Assembly: GCF_009494395.1 (NCBI RefSeq) | Contig: NZ_VZCB01000018.1 | Coordinates: forward strand, 16,092 to 80,091 | Reading direction: 5' to 3' | Length of the DNA: 64,000 nucleotides | Source: Segatella copri | GTDB lineage: Bacteria > Bacteroidota > Bacteroidia > Bacteroidales > Bacteroidaceae | Part shown: piece by piece, positions 26,726 through 36,900 of the stretch | How positions within the stretch are numbered: the first letter of the stretch is position 1 | Layout of the letters: each line of letters opens with the position of its first letter | Notes under the pieces: generated by a model | The model's input: the letters and a program-made list of their open reading frames with translations, nothing else | Told to the model about the DNA's origin: nothing | Database searches by the model: none | Translations under genes and position numbers: made by a program

Positions 26726-27859
26726 ATGGAACAGCTGAATAATCCATTTATTATCTACGGATATAAGGGAGCAGAATACTTCTGCGACCGCAAGAAAGAG
26801 ACGGAAGTCATCATGAAGGCTTTGCAGAATGAGCGCAACATCGTCCTCATCTCTCCTCGACGCATCGGAAAGACGGGACTCATACACCATGTCTTTGAGA
26901 ACATCAGCAAGCAGGAGCCTGAGACGCATTGTTTCTATCTCGACATCAATGCCACAAGAAATCTGAGCCAATTCATCCAATTATTGGCAAAGACGGTTAT
27001 CGGGAAGGTTGATACTTTCTCGCAAACTGCCATGCGCAAGATTACCACTTTCTTTGCCGGCTACAAGCCTACGATGTCGTTTGATGAGATGACGGGAATC
27101 CCTACGTTCTCGATTACGGTTTCGCCAAGCCAGCGCGAAGATTCCCTTACACATATCTTCGAGTATCTGAAACAATCGGAGAAACGAATCTATATTGCCA
27201 TCGATGAGTTCCAGCAGATAGCCGAATATCCCGAAGATGGCACAGAGGCCCTGCTACGCTCCTATATCCAGTTTTTGCCGAATGTATATTTCATCTTTGC
27301 AGGCAGCAAGCAGCACATGATGACCGATATGTTCCTGTCGGCAAAGCGACCATTCTATCAGAGTTCGCAAATTCTCAATCTTCCCCTCATCAACCAGGAT
27401 GAGTATCATCGTTTTGCCAACAGATGGATGGGAACCCGGAATCTGACCATGGATCATGATACCTTTGCCTATCTATATAATAAGGTGGATGGTCAAACCT
27501 GGTATATTCAGGATATTCTGAACCGACTCTATCAGAACGGAAAGGAAATTACGACAGCAGAAATTGATGATGTAACCCTGGAATTAGTGAACGAGCAGGA
27601 AGTGGCATTCGTGAATTACTACGATTCCCTTACAGACAATCAGGCTGCCCTTCTATCTGCCATTGCCCAGGATAAGGCAGTCACCTCCATTCTTTCGCAG
27701 GATTTCATCAGCCGCCACAACTTGCCTGCTGCCAGCAGCGTGAGTCTTGCTCTCAAGACGCTGATCAATAGAGAATTCATCTACAAGTACAATGGCAGCT
27801 ATATCATCTACGACCGCTTCTTCGGGATGTGGTTGAGGAAGAACTGCGTTGGAAATTAA
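26726..27859 (+). CDS. P-loop ATPase of the archaeal-type ATPase family
   Basis: The 377-residue STAND-like NTPase has Walker A ISPRRIGKTGL (about residues 48-58), Walker B RIYIAIDEFQQI (about 152-163) and sensor-like YFIFAGSKQHMM (about 188-199). The C-terminal region (about 280-377) looks like a winged helix that could bind DNA. The family is common in Bacteroidales and archaea, stands alone, and has no settled role. Its transcript ends at the strong terminator 27871-27910. Confidence 0.85.
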   Translation: MEQLNNPFIIYGYKGAEYFCDRKKETEVIMKALQNERNIVLISPRRIGKTGLIHHVFENISKQEPETHCFYLDINATRNLSQFIQLLAKTVIGKVDTFSQTAMRKITTFFAGYKPTMSFDEMTGIPTFSITVSPSQREDSLTHIFEYLKQSEKRIYIAIDEFQQIAEYPEDGTEALLRSYIQFLPNVYFIFAGSKQHMMTDMFLSAKRPFYQSSQILNLPLINQDEYHRFANRWMGTRNLTMDHDTFAYLYNKVDGQTWYIQDILNRLYQNGKEITTAEIDDVTLELVNEQEVAFVNYYDSLTDNQAALLSAIAQDKAVTSILSQDFISRHNLPAASSVSLALKTLINREFIYKYNGSYIIYDRFFGMWLRKNCVGN

Positions 27860-27870
27860 TCATTGCAAAA

Positions 27871-27910
27871 AATCCGAAACAGATAGCTGCCAATGCTTCT
27901 GTTTCGGATT
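27871..27910 (+). terminator. Intrinsic terminator of the 377-aa ATPase gene
   Basis: The stem AATCCGAAACAGA (27871-27883) pairs perfectly with 27898-27910 around a 14-base loop. A T-rich stretch follows. It may also serve the decayed hipA on the other strand. Confidence 0.75.
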
Positions 27911-27939
27911 ATCTTTTCGTTTTCTTTTCTTATTCTTCC

Positions 27940-28031
27940 TTAAAATAGATGATTGGCTTCCATCCATTTCTGGAAGACCACATTTCCCCAATGGTCAGGC
28001 AGAGATTCACCTGCACAACATTATCTTTCAT
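27940..28031 (-). pseudogene. hipA-like kinase remnant
   Basis: The start MKDNVVQV overlaps the 3' end of the regulator gene by 11 bases, as in hipBA operons. A different frame then carries ESLPDHWGNVVFQKW, the HipA N-terminal motif SLPDxWGN. Nearly the whole kinase is deleted and the join is out of frame, so no toxin can be made. Confidence 0.65.
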
Positions 28032-28338
28032 GTCTTACCCTTTCCTTCTTTTCATTCATTTTCTTCACTTGGCTAGGCAGAATTGGCAGTGGCGGCAAGA
28101 GTTTTTCAGCTTCCTGCAGGAATCCAATGCTCCTCAACAGAGAAAGAATAGTGCCAAAGCCTATGTTCTTAGCTTCGCCTTTTTCAAACTGGCTAATGGT
28201 GAAAATGCTCACACCAGCCTTTACAGCCACCTCTTTCTGAGTGAGATTGCTGAACAGACGATATTGCTTGAATCGTCCTCCTAATTCAGATATAATCTCA
28301 GAATTAGACTTTGCCTCTATACCATATTCCGTAATCAT
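28021..28338 (-). CDS. HipB-like helix-turn-helix regulator
   Basis: The 105-residue protein has a classic XRE-type DNA-binding domain (about residues 20-75; LTQKEVAVKAGVSIFTISQFE) and a short basic tail. HipB represses its own operon and neutralises HipA. Here the kinase gene is reduced to a remnant, so this is an orphan antitoxin or regulator. A TATATTTG element lies directly ahead of the ATG, giving a very short leader. Confidence 0.85.
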   Translation of the reverse strand: MITEYGIEAKSNSEIISELGGRFKQYRLFSNLTQKEVAVKAGVSIFTISQFEKGEAKNIGFGTILSLLRSIGFLQEAEKLLPPLPILPSQVKKMNEKKERVRHER

Positions 28339-28420
28339 GCTGCAAATATAGTTATTTCTTTATTTATCGCCAAATATAGGGTTAAATATTTAAATATCTT
28401 TAGTTATTGCAATAAAAAAG

Positions 28421-29245
28421 TTACTGAAGATGCTTTGCAGATATACCATAAAGAGAAACGCCCAAGGTTACTGGCAAATTCTTTTTCCTATCTGTACACA
28501 GATTTCTTACACAGCCCTTCTTGAAATAAGCAGGAAAATGAATTTCGCCATTACCGCTACTTGCCATAACAGCTACACCTATATAATATTTATGATTGCG
28601 CTCCAGCTTCAACGGTTCTTCTATCCAAACAGATTAATTCTTCTTATCTGAAATTTCGGATAATCGGACGTACAAAGGTCGATGCTGTACAGGCACAAAT
28701 TTTGTTCCCTTTACTTCATAAATGATTAAACGAATTGTGCATGAAGCAAAAGTACATTTTTGCACTCGCAATTTGGCTGTTTTCACATAATAGTCTTTAT
28801 TTACAACAAATAAGGGTCCCGTTTCATATTTCGTGCTTCTAACGTTATGAAATGCAACATCACCTGGTGCCCGAACTCCTTTCCCCAGAATGCCTTCCTG
28901 CTTTTTACTGGAAACAACAGTTACATCAGACAAATCACAGGTCTTTTCCTTCAACGTAAGTTGCAGCGAAGTCTTTTTGCTATATACATCATAAGGTATT
29001 TTACTGGTCTGATAACTGATATGACTAATCACAAGTTCCTGTTTCATACCATCGGGCACCACCAGAGAGAAATTTCCTTCCTTGTCAGATACCGCATATA
29101 TACTATCTACATATACGCTAGCGAATTCAACGTTCTTACCAAATTCATCTACAATATGTCCTTTTATAGTCTTATTTGCAGCAATACATGCCAAAGAAAA
29201 GAACTCGCAGACAATCAGAAAAAAAATAAATCTCCTCATATTCAT
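28421..29245 (-). pseudogene. Carboxypeptidase-regulatory-like domain protein interrupted by an in-frame TAA
   Basis: Codons 1-203 encode a signal peptide (ending near CIAANKT) and a CarboxypepD_reg-like beta-sandwich (TIKGHIVDEFGKNVEFASVY), followed by a second domain. A TAA at 28636-28634 then interrupts the frame. The frame continues without shift for 70 more codons (SVWIEEPLKLERNHKYYIGV...) that plainly complete the second domain. One substitution (for example from CAA or AAA) explains this. The product is either truncated at 203 residues or the strain carries a recent null allele. Confidence 0.7.
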
Positions 29246-29317
29246 AGCTTTAAAATTTTATTAGAAATTATTTTATGCTTATATGTACAGAATCGTTATT
29301 TAAATATAGTAGCGTAA

Positions 29318-29349
29318 ATCCCGATAGGCAACAACATGCCTATCGGGAT
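29318..29349 (-). terminator. Hairpin ending the C10 protease operon
   Basis: ATCCCGATAGGC (29318-29329) pairs perfectly with 29338-29349 around an 8-base loop, about 40 bases past the protease stop. The T-run on the minus strand is short. Confidence 0.6.
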
Positions 29350-29388
29350 AATCCATTATATATATATACATTTTCCAAAAAACTTGCT

Positions 29389-31128
29389 TTACTGCGGCTG
29401 CAAGGTATAATCAATCTCACCATCCTGAGGACGATGGATTACAACCAGAGTCTGATAGGTATCAAAGGTCTCATCCCAACCATCAAACTTCATCGGCAAC
29501 TTATCGATAGGGAAATAGCCATCGCCCATGCCACCATAGCCATAGTTTACATGCACACGTCCCTGCTTGTCATAACCATCGATGACGAAAGAATGAGAGA
29601 AATAGTTTGCCTCACCATTCTTATAAGAAGTACCACCATAAAGCACTGGGCGACCGGCACTCAACTCGCGGAATACAACCTCCTTCCAAAGCTTGGCATC
29701 CTGCGCATTAGGATAATCACGATAACCGTAATACTTCACTATGTAGCCAAACTTGGCAGGAAGTCCCGTTGCTGCTTCTTTCGGATAAGCGGTGCTGACA
29801 CCCGAACCATAAGTGGTGTTCACAGCCTCACCACAATGAGCCATCAACTGAGCTACGGCATTAGCCTGGGCATCGGTATATTCCACACCCTCGTAAGTAG
29901 GCAACATCTGGTTCCAATCAATCTTGGTGCCATCGGCATACTTTTCAGGATACTGATAATAATTCATAATCTGAGCCAAAGCCGTAGCCACACAGCCTGT
30001 AAGCGATGGTTGGCCATTATCTAATGGAGTGGCATTATAATAAGGTGCATACTGATTCCAGGTAGTGGTGAGAAGCGCAGGAACTTCTTCCTTGCAGCCC
30101 TCAGGGATGTCATCACCCTCGCTCCAGGTGAATTCATCGTAACCACCTTCACCTACCTGGTTGCCATCATAATCGTTCAGGTAAGAATAGAACCAGACAT
30201 CACCCTCTTCCTTGGTGCCATCAAACTCAGAATAACCGCCAGATGTATAAAGACTTACATAATACTGGCTGCTTACATAGAAAGCATAATAGCCATTGCT
30301 TGCCGTACCCACAGGAGTAATCTCGGTAGAACCCTCCGGAACGGTGAAGCTGATGCTATAGCCTTCCTCGCCAAACGGTTTATCGATGGTATAGGTTCCA
30401 TCATCGTATGACACGATGGTTGCCTTGAAACTGGTGCCCAAACCTACGGATGTATAAGTACCGTCAGCTCGCCAAAGCTCACTCTTGGTGCGCTGGAAGG
30501 TGAGCGAGATAGGCTCAGAATCGGCATAGTTCGCATCGTTGCTCGATGCGATAATCTGGATGGTATATTCGCCGACAGGCAGGTCGGTAAGGGTCACACT
30601 GTTAGTTTCCACACTACCCGTCTTCACCTCGCCATCTACGGTATAACTGTACTTGTAGTAATCGGCATGCTCCACTGCCGGCCATGAAATCGTGACACCG
30701 CCATTTCCGGTTTCTGCCGTAGGAGTAGGCTTAACCAGCGGAGTCTTGGCATTGGTGGTTGCCTTGAGGGTTGCGATAGGCGAAGTGGTCTTGTCGCTGT
30801 TCAAAGGCGAATATGCCCATACTTTCAGGGTGTAGGTGCTGCTAGGCTTCAAGCCCGTGGTAACCACAGATGTGGCTACGGTTACACCACCCTGCACTAC
30901 CTTTTCATCAGCATCGTAAAGCTCGTATGCATACTGGGAAGCACCAGCCACAGGCTGCCAGTTGAAAGCCAGCGAACTTACCGTCTTGCTTCCTTCAGTA
31001 ACAGCAGGAGTCTCCAACTGCGTCTTCACCACATCGTCACTGCTGCAGGCAGTGAAGGTTGTGGCAAGGAGGAATGCTGCCATCAGCAGCATTCCCATCT
31101 TGCATATTATTGATTGATTCTTTTTCAT
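29389..31128 (-). CDS. C10 (streptopain-type) cysteine protease lipoprotein
   Basis: The 579-residue protein has a lipoprotein signal (ATTFTACSSDD, lipid Cys near residue 28) and two fibronectin type III-like modules (about 38-210), then a C10 peptidase domain. The nucleophile segment is SLTGCVATALAQIMNYYQYP (Cys about residue 379), and the catalytic His lies in YFSHSFVIDGYD. The VHVNYGYGGMGDGYF motif is typical of the family. It is an exported endopeptidase that probably cuts host or dietary proteins. It is the last gene of the SusC/SusD operon, 25 bases from the preceding gene, so peptide fragments would be taken up by the co-expressed transporter. Confidence 0.9.
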   Translation of the reverse strand: MKKNQSIICKMGMLLMAAFLLATTFTACSSDDVVKTQLETPAVTEGSKTVSSLAFNWQPVAGASQYAYELYDADEKVVQGGVTVATSVVTTGLKPSSTYTLKVWAYSPLNSDKTTSPIATLKATTNAKTPLVKPTPTAETGNGGVTISWPAVEHADYYKYSYTVDGEVKTGSVETNSVTLTDLPVGEYTIQIIASSNDANYADSEPISLTFQRTKSELWRADGTYTSVGLGTSFKATIVSYDDGTYTIDKPFGEEGYSISFTVPEGSTEITPVGTASNGYYAFYVSSQYYVSLYTSGGYSEFDGTKEEGDVWFYSYLNDYDGNQVGEGGYDEFTWSEGDDIPEGCKEEVPALLTTTWNQYAPYYNATPLDNGQPSLTGCVATALAQIMNYYQYPEKYADGTKIDWNQMLPTYEGVEYTDAQANAVAQLMAHCGEAVNTTYGSGVSTAYPKEAATGLPAKFGYIVKYYGYRDYPNAQDAKLWKEVVFRELSAGRPVLYGGTSYKNGEANYFSHSFVIDGYDKQGRVHVNYGYGGMGDGYFPIDKLPMKFDGWDETFDTYQTLVVIHRPQDGEIDYTLQPQ

Positions 31129-31153
31129 CGTTTTCTTTCTTTAAAAAGTTTCA

Positions 31154-32134
31154 TTACTCAGCGGCTGGAATATTGGTGCTGTCCCAATACATATATATAT
31201 AGGTATAGCCCGATTCATTGCCGTCTGAATAATAGATATAAGGAGTCTGGAAACCGGCGTATGATGTGGTTGAACCACTCATGTCGATGGATGCATAGTC
31301 ATCGCTTGTGGTATCCAGATAGAAGTTGATGTAGCTGATGCCCTTGTCAGCTCCCTCTGGTGTCCAGCTGGCATACTCATAGTTATCAGCATTCTTCATC
31401 AGATACCAGTAAGTACCGCCATCAGGGTCGTTCATATAATGGTCGGCTGGCATGAAGATACCCTTCCAGGTGCTTCTGTCGGAAGCCGAGAATGCCGAAG
31501 CTGTCCATGTGCCGTTGGCATCCTGCGGAATGATATAGAAGCTCAGGTTGATGCCAGAACCCAGATAGTTCTCGATGTAGAACTTGTTCTGACCCTCCAA
31601 CTGATAGATATCTGACTTGACAGATGGGAAGATATCGCTCTGATACATGAAGGTGGCATTCTCCACCACCTTGACCCAGCGGGCCACCATCACGGTGTAA
31701 CTAAACACCGGCGAACCATCTACCTTGACATAAGGATTCGTGGCAGCCTCATCCAGATGGATGGAAAACTGATATGACTGAAGTGCCTGGAGACCAGGAC
31801 AAGCTACGGAAAGAGTTGCCTCTGCTTCACCATCCTTAAACTCCACAGCAGCAGGAACCTTGAACACGGCATCAGCCTTATCCACAACCACAGGGATGGA
31901 AACATCGCCCTTTGTGTTCTGGCGCTTCACCTTTAAATCAACCGTTGGTCGAGCCGCATATTCCTCAGGAGTAAGCACCTCGCTGGCTGCATTGGCTGCA
32001 GCAAAGTAGGCTCCCATATTATCCTCCGCCACTTTCTGGGCAGGCTGATAATCATCATCGTCGCTACATGCAGTGAAGGCAGTGATAGCCATACCCACAA
32101 GCAGCATATATAATAAATGTTGTAACTTTCTCAT
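31154..32134 (-). CDS. Surface lipoprotein of the SusC/SusD locus (DUF1735/BT_3987-like)
   Basis: The 326-residue protein has a lipobox (MAITAFTAC, Cys about residue 22) followed by an acidic DDDD, a likely lipoprotein export signal for the outer face in Bacteroidales. A beta-rich N-terminal domain (about 60-160) resembles DUF1735, and an Asp/Ser/Tyr-rich C-terminal domain follows. It is probably a surface substrate-binding (SusE-position) protein. It is 23 bases from susD and 25 from the protease gene. Confidence 0.75.
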   Translation of the reverse strand: MRKLQHLLYMLLVGMAITAFTACSDDDDYQPAQKVAEDNMGAYFAAANAASEVLTPEEYAARPTVDLKVKRQNTKGDVSIPVVVDKADAVFKVPAAVEFKDGEAEATLSVACPGLQALQSYQFSIHLDEAATNPYVKVDGSPVFSYTVMVARWVKVVENATFMYQSDIFPSVKSDIYQLEGQNKFYIENYLGSGINLSFYIIPQDANGTWTASAFSASDRSTWKGIFMPADHYMNDPDGGTYWYLMKNADNYEYASWTPEGADKGISYINFYLDTTSDDYASIDMSGSTTSYAGFQTPYIYYSDGNESGYTYIYMYWDSTNIPAAE

Positions 32135-32157
32135 TTTTCTTGTTCTTTTTAAATAAA

Positions 32158-33924
32158 TTACTCTGCCGTGATGGCACCAGATGGATTCGGACCAAGCACC
32201 ACTGCCGGGTTTCTATCCTTCTCATCCTCAGGAATCATATAGTTCATCCAAGGTGCCACATAGCCGGCATAAGAGTTGAGCTGATAGTTTGGCTCGTAGT
32301 TGCTGCCTGCATAATGGCGCTTGATAGGGAGATTGAGACGCTTGTAATCGAAGAACACCAGGCCCTCACCCCACAGTTCGATGCGACGCTGCACCATCAG
32401 GGCTGTAATAAAATCGTCCATGGTCTTTGCCTTGCACTTGTAGGAACCGTCGGTGTAACGATACGTGTTCACGAAGTCCTGCAAAGCCTGGTCTGCTGCC
32501 TCTACACCCTGGGTGTGAGCGATGGCCTCGAAATAATCAAAGTACATCTCCTCTACACGCATCAGCGGCAGCGAAGCAATCTGACCGGTCTCCAGGTCGT
32601 TCTTGGTGATACCGCCGCTACCTGCACGGAACTTGATATTGGCATACTGAGGAAGCTTGGCCCACTGCTCACCGGTCATCTTGGTCTTATAGCCGGCAGG
32701 CACACTGTCCTTGCCAGCCGCATTGATCTTCTCTCCGGCATCAGCAGGATTTACCCAACTCTGGCGGCGCCAGTCTTTCACGGAAATCTTGTCGTAGAGT
32801 GCCTTGCTGATGCAGCGGTATGAGTTATACTGAGCCATGCTCCAGGCTGCCTCCGAGCACATCCAGCCCCAGAAGGTGTACCACTCTGAGGTGTTAATCT
32901 GCTCCTTGCTGTTAACCAGCGTACCGAACATCCAGGAATCGTTGGCAGTGTTGAAGCCCGTATTGGTATCCGACCACTCCGCTTCTGTCAGTGGCTTGTA
33001 GGTATCGGCATGGATGGCCTTCTGCGCATATTCAGCAGCCTTGGCAAAGCAGTCGTTGGCAGAAGTGATGCCCAGCTTGCCATATCCATCTTCGTTCTTA
33101 TCGGCCTCAATCTGCTTGGCAAGGTCGTCGGCACTCTGCTCAAAGCGGGATGCCATGGCAAGCCACAGACGGGTCTTCAAACCATAAATCACACTCTTGT
33201 CCATGAAAGCCTTGTTGCTTCGGCTGTAATCGCTCAAAGCCTCCTCAGCCAGGTTCAGGTCGTTCATAATGAAACGGTACATGGTGTAGAAAGGCGCACT
33301 TGGGTTGTTGCCCAGTTCCGTCTTGCTGGTGGTTTCCTTCACGATAGGCACCGTGAGTCCATATACTCCAGCCTTGTCAGCGGCATCATCCAGACTAGCC
33401 ACACCTGTCTTGCGATACTCATAGAGTCGGTACAGGTCGAGATAGAGCATGGCACGATAGCCGTAACCCTGCCCCAGATAAGGCAATGCACTCTTGTTGC
33501 CACCCTCCACAGAACTCTTGGTGGTGGAGATTACATTATTGGCATTCTTGATGAAGGCATAGTAATAGTAGAACGGATAATAATATGCGTAGCGCAAAGA
33601 AGATCCATCCTCTGTATACGACCAGTAGTTATAGCCATTGTCGCTCATCGGGAAATCCTCGCAGAGCAAATCGCGCATGTACATCTGGCAAGGATAACCC
33701 CAGTCCTGGGTATAGTCGCTACCGCCATAGGTATTCCAGGTGGTGAGGAAAGAAGGAAGACTGTTGGCAAGATATTCCAACGACTTGCTTGAGGAACTGA
33801 TCTGCCCAGGCACTGCCTGATTGTTCGGATAGGTTTCCTCTATACAGCTGCTGAGGCTCAGCACACCCAGTGCCATCCCCATCGCTGCGATGATATGATT
33901 GATATTTCTTTTCATTTTGTTCAT
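32158..33924 (-). CDS. SusD/RagB family nutrient-binding outer membrane lipoprotein
   Basis: The 588-residue protein has a lipoprotein signal (LSLSSCIEE, Cys about residue 27), TPR-like helical repeats in the first half (SKSLEYLANSLPSFLTTW; YYYAFIKNANNVI) and the C-terminal RVEEMYFDYFEAIAHTQG and RRIELWGEGLVFFDYKR segments diagnostic of SusD. It covers the SusC barrel as a lid and captures substrate. It is directly downstream of susC, as expected. Confidence 0.95.
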   Translation of the reverse strand: MNKMKRNINHIIAAMGMALGVLSLSSCIEETYPNNQAVPGQISSSSKSLEYLANSLPSFLTTWNTYGGSDYTQDWGYPCQMYMRDLLCEDFPMSDNGYNYWSYTEDGSSLRYAYYYPFYYYYAFIKNANNVISTTKSSVEGGNKSALPYLGQGYGYRAMLYLDLYRLYEYRKTGVASLDDAADKAGVYGLTVPIVKETTSKTELGNNPSAPFYTMYRFIMNDLNLAEEALSDYSRSNKAFMDKSVIYGLKTRLWLAMASRFEQSADDLAKQIEADKNEDGYGKLGITSANDCFAKAAEYAQKAIHADTYKPLTEAEWSDTNTGFNTANDSWMFGTLVNSKEQINTSEWYTFWGWMCSEAAWSMAQYNSYRCISKALYDKISVKDWRRQSWVNPADAGEKINAAGKDSVPAGYKTKMTGEQWAKLPQYANIKFRAGSGGITKNDLETGQIASLPLMRVEEMYFDYFEAIAHTQGVEAADQALQDFVNTYRYTDGSYKCKAKTMDDFITALMVQRRIELWGEGLVFFDYKRLNLPIKRHYAGSNYEPNYQLNSYAGYVAPWMNYMIPEDEKDRNPAVVLGPNPSGAITAE

Positions 33925-33947
33925 GTCTTATTGTTTTTGTCGTATCT

Positions 33948-36900
33948 TTAGAACTGCACAGAGATGCCTCCGGTGAAGGAACGAACCTGCGCATAGGATG
34001 ATTCAGAAGAAGTACCCCAGAAGCCGCCACGAGGGTCGAAGCCCTTGCGCTTGCTCCAATAGTAGAGGTTGTCGCCCGATACATATACTCGCAGGTTGCT
34101 CAATCCTAAACTATTTACCCATTTTCGTGGGAAGGTGTAGCCCAGGTTGATATTCTGCAGGGTAAGCGTGGAAGCATTCGTCAGGAAGCGGTCGGAAGTG
34201 ATGGCCGAACTGGTATCCACATCCTTCACGGCATACTGGAAACGTGGGATATCAGAATTGGTATTGGTTTCTGACCATGCCTTCAGGATATCCTTGTGCA
34301 GGGAGAATCCGGTGTTGCCGGAAGATGGATTACCCATCAAAGCCTTGTAACCGTAGTCGATGGCCTTGCCGCCCAGACTGTAGTTGAAGGTGATGGAGAA
34401 GTCGAAGCCCTTGAATGCCAGGTTGCTGCTGAAACCTCCATAAAGGTCTGGGTCTGGTGTACCACAGTTGAAATAGGATGCCGTAGAGCTGGATGTGGTG
34501 GTGGTCAGTTCGCCGGTAGCCTCATCCTTCACATACCAGGAAGACTCACCATCTGCCGTAACTCCGGCATATTTCTTCAGGCGGAAGGTGTGCATAGGCA
34601 GACCCTCGCCATAGAAGTAAGGATCGCTTACGTAACCTGGATGTCCATCGAGCATACTGCCCTTATTGTCGTCGTTGAGCATCGTAATCTTGTTCTTGTA
34701 GTGGGTGGCATTGAGGTTGATCATCCACGAGAGGTCCTTGGTGCGGATAGGCGTAAAGTGCAAATCTACCTCCACACCGCGGTTGACCATATCACCCACA
34801 TTGTCATAAGAACCGGTATAACCGCCAGAGAATGGCACATATACGAAGCAGAGCATATCGGTGGTCTTGCGACTGAAGTACTCGATGCTACCCGTGATGC
34901 GGCTCTTGAGGAGTTCAAACTCGATACCTGCATTGAAGTTGCTGTTGGTCTCCCAGGTAATATTCGGATTACCCACGGTGTTCTGCACGAAACTTACCTC
35001 GCCATTGAAATTGCTGAGATAATAAGTATCGGTATATCGGTAGTCACCGATAGCATCGTTACCCTGCTGACCCCATGAAGCCTTCAGCTTCAGCATATTA
35101 ATCCAGGAAGACTGGAACCATTTTTCCTTGCTCAGAATCCAGGCTCCGCCAAAGGAATAGAAGTTACCCCAGCGATGGTCGGGATGGAAGCGGGATGAGG
35201 CGTCTCTACGGTAAGATGCCTGCAGGAAATACTTGCCATCGTAATCGTACATCAGTCGGGAGAAATAACCCTCGGTGTTGTAATTGCTGGTGTTGCTGCC
35301 GTTGGAAATCACCTTCACGGCACCATCCAGCTCCTGTGCTCCGAAGTAAGAGAACATCTTCTCCTTGTCGCCACTCAGGTAATTGTACATGTACTTATAG
35401 TTCTCATGACCCAGCATCAGGGTAAAGCTGTGCTTGTCAAACTGCCTGCTGTAGTTGGCTATCTGCTGGAAGTTAACAGTATAGGTCTGATAATCGGCCT
35501 TATATACATATCCACCCGGATAAACCGTTGCAGTATTTCCATAGAAAGGCTGGGTGGTCTGTGTATTCTTCCACTCATTGTCGGTCACGGTGCCGTTCAG
35601 TGTCAGCTTCAAGCCCTCGACAGGGGTGATATCAGCAAAACCATGGAGGGTGAACACATTGGTAAAGGTCTTGTTGGCGTTGAGTTTATCCGTCTGCAGG
35701 AAGTTTCTCAGAGGTTCCAATCCCGTAGGACGGTGTGCACCGCCATTTCCACCATCACCATAGTCATACATCTTGCCATTCTCATCGGTCATGATGTTGC
35801 CTTCGCCATCACGCAGATAAACCGGATAGATAGGTGCAAAGCGGGTGGTGATACCGAAAACCGTCTGGCTACCATCGCTCACATCGTTCTGGTCGGTATG
35901 AGCAAAGTTGACATTCGCTCCAACCTTCAGCCAGTCCTTAGCCTGGTAATCAGCCTTGACACGGGCTGTATATCGCTCGAAATCAGAGTTATATACGATA
36001 CCCTCGTTCTTCAGATAGCCCAGGGAAGCATAGTAGGTCATCTTGTTGCTACCACCGGTAATACTCATGTTGTATTCCTGGCGCAGCGCATTACGGAAAG
36101 CCTCATCCACCCAGTCGTCAGGGGTAAGGGTATAGAACTTGCCGTTGTTATAAACACGATTGCCCAGAGTGGCATTCGGGTTCAGGCGGCCGTTGGTTCC
36201 AATGAGATACTGTCCCTCAGGAACGGCATAGACCACATAGCCCAATCCGCCCTTGTCGCTTGTCTTGCCCATGGTTTCGTTGGCAGCAACATGCGCATCG
36301 AAAGCCGACATGCCCTTATCGCGTACATTATAATTATAGAGAGCCTTGTAATAGGTTTCATAATACTCGGCAGGGTCGGTGATGCGGTCGTAATCGATGG
36401 TGGCACGACTGTTGCCGCTCCACTTAGCCTCGAAGCTGATGGTAGCCTTCTCAGCCTTACCCTTCTTGGTGGTAATCATGATAACACCATTGGCACCACG
36501 GGCACCATAGAGGGCGTTGGATGCCGCATCCTTCAACACGGTGACACTCTCCACATCGTTAGGATTGAGGTTGTTCCATCCGCCATCGTATGGAGCACCA
36601 TCCACGATAATGAGCGGAGATGTTCCGGCGTTGATGGAACTGAAGCCACGGATGGCAAAAGAAGGAGTGGCTGTTGGCGAACCGGAAGTATTGGTCATCT
36701 GCACACCGGCTACCTCGCCCTGCAATCCGCTGAACACATTGGTGAGCTGCTTTTTCTCCAGAAGGTCGCCTTTCACTACACCCGCAGAACCCGTGAAGGA
36801 TGATTTCTTCTGCTCGCCGTATGCCACCACGATGACCTCATCGAGCTGACGGTCCTGTGACTGCATGTTGACCTTCATTCCCGATGCCGCCTTCACGGTC

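Noticed and set aside
35406..36803. 465-codon open frame opposite the SusC gene (and similar long frames at 32140-32823, 33010-33792, 34296-35078)
   Set aside because: They are antisense to well-supported SusC/SusD genes, have no promoter, and their residue use mirrors the codon bias of the real strand.
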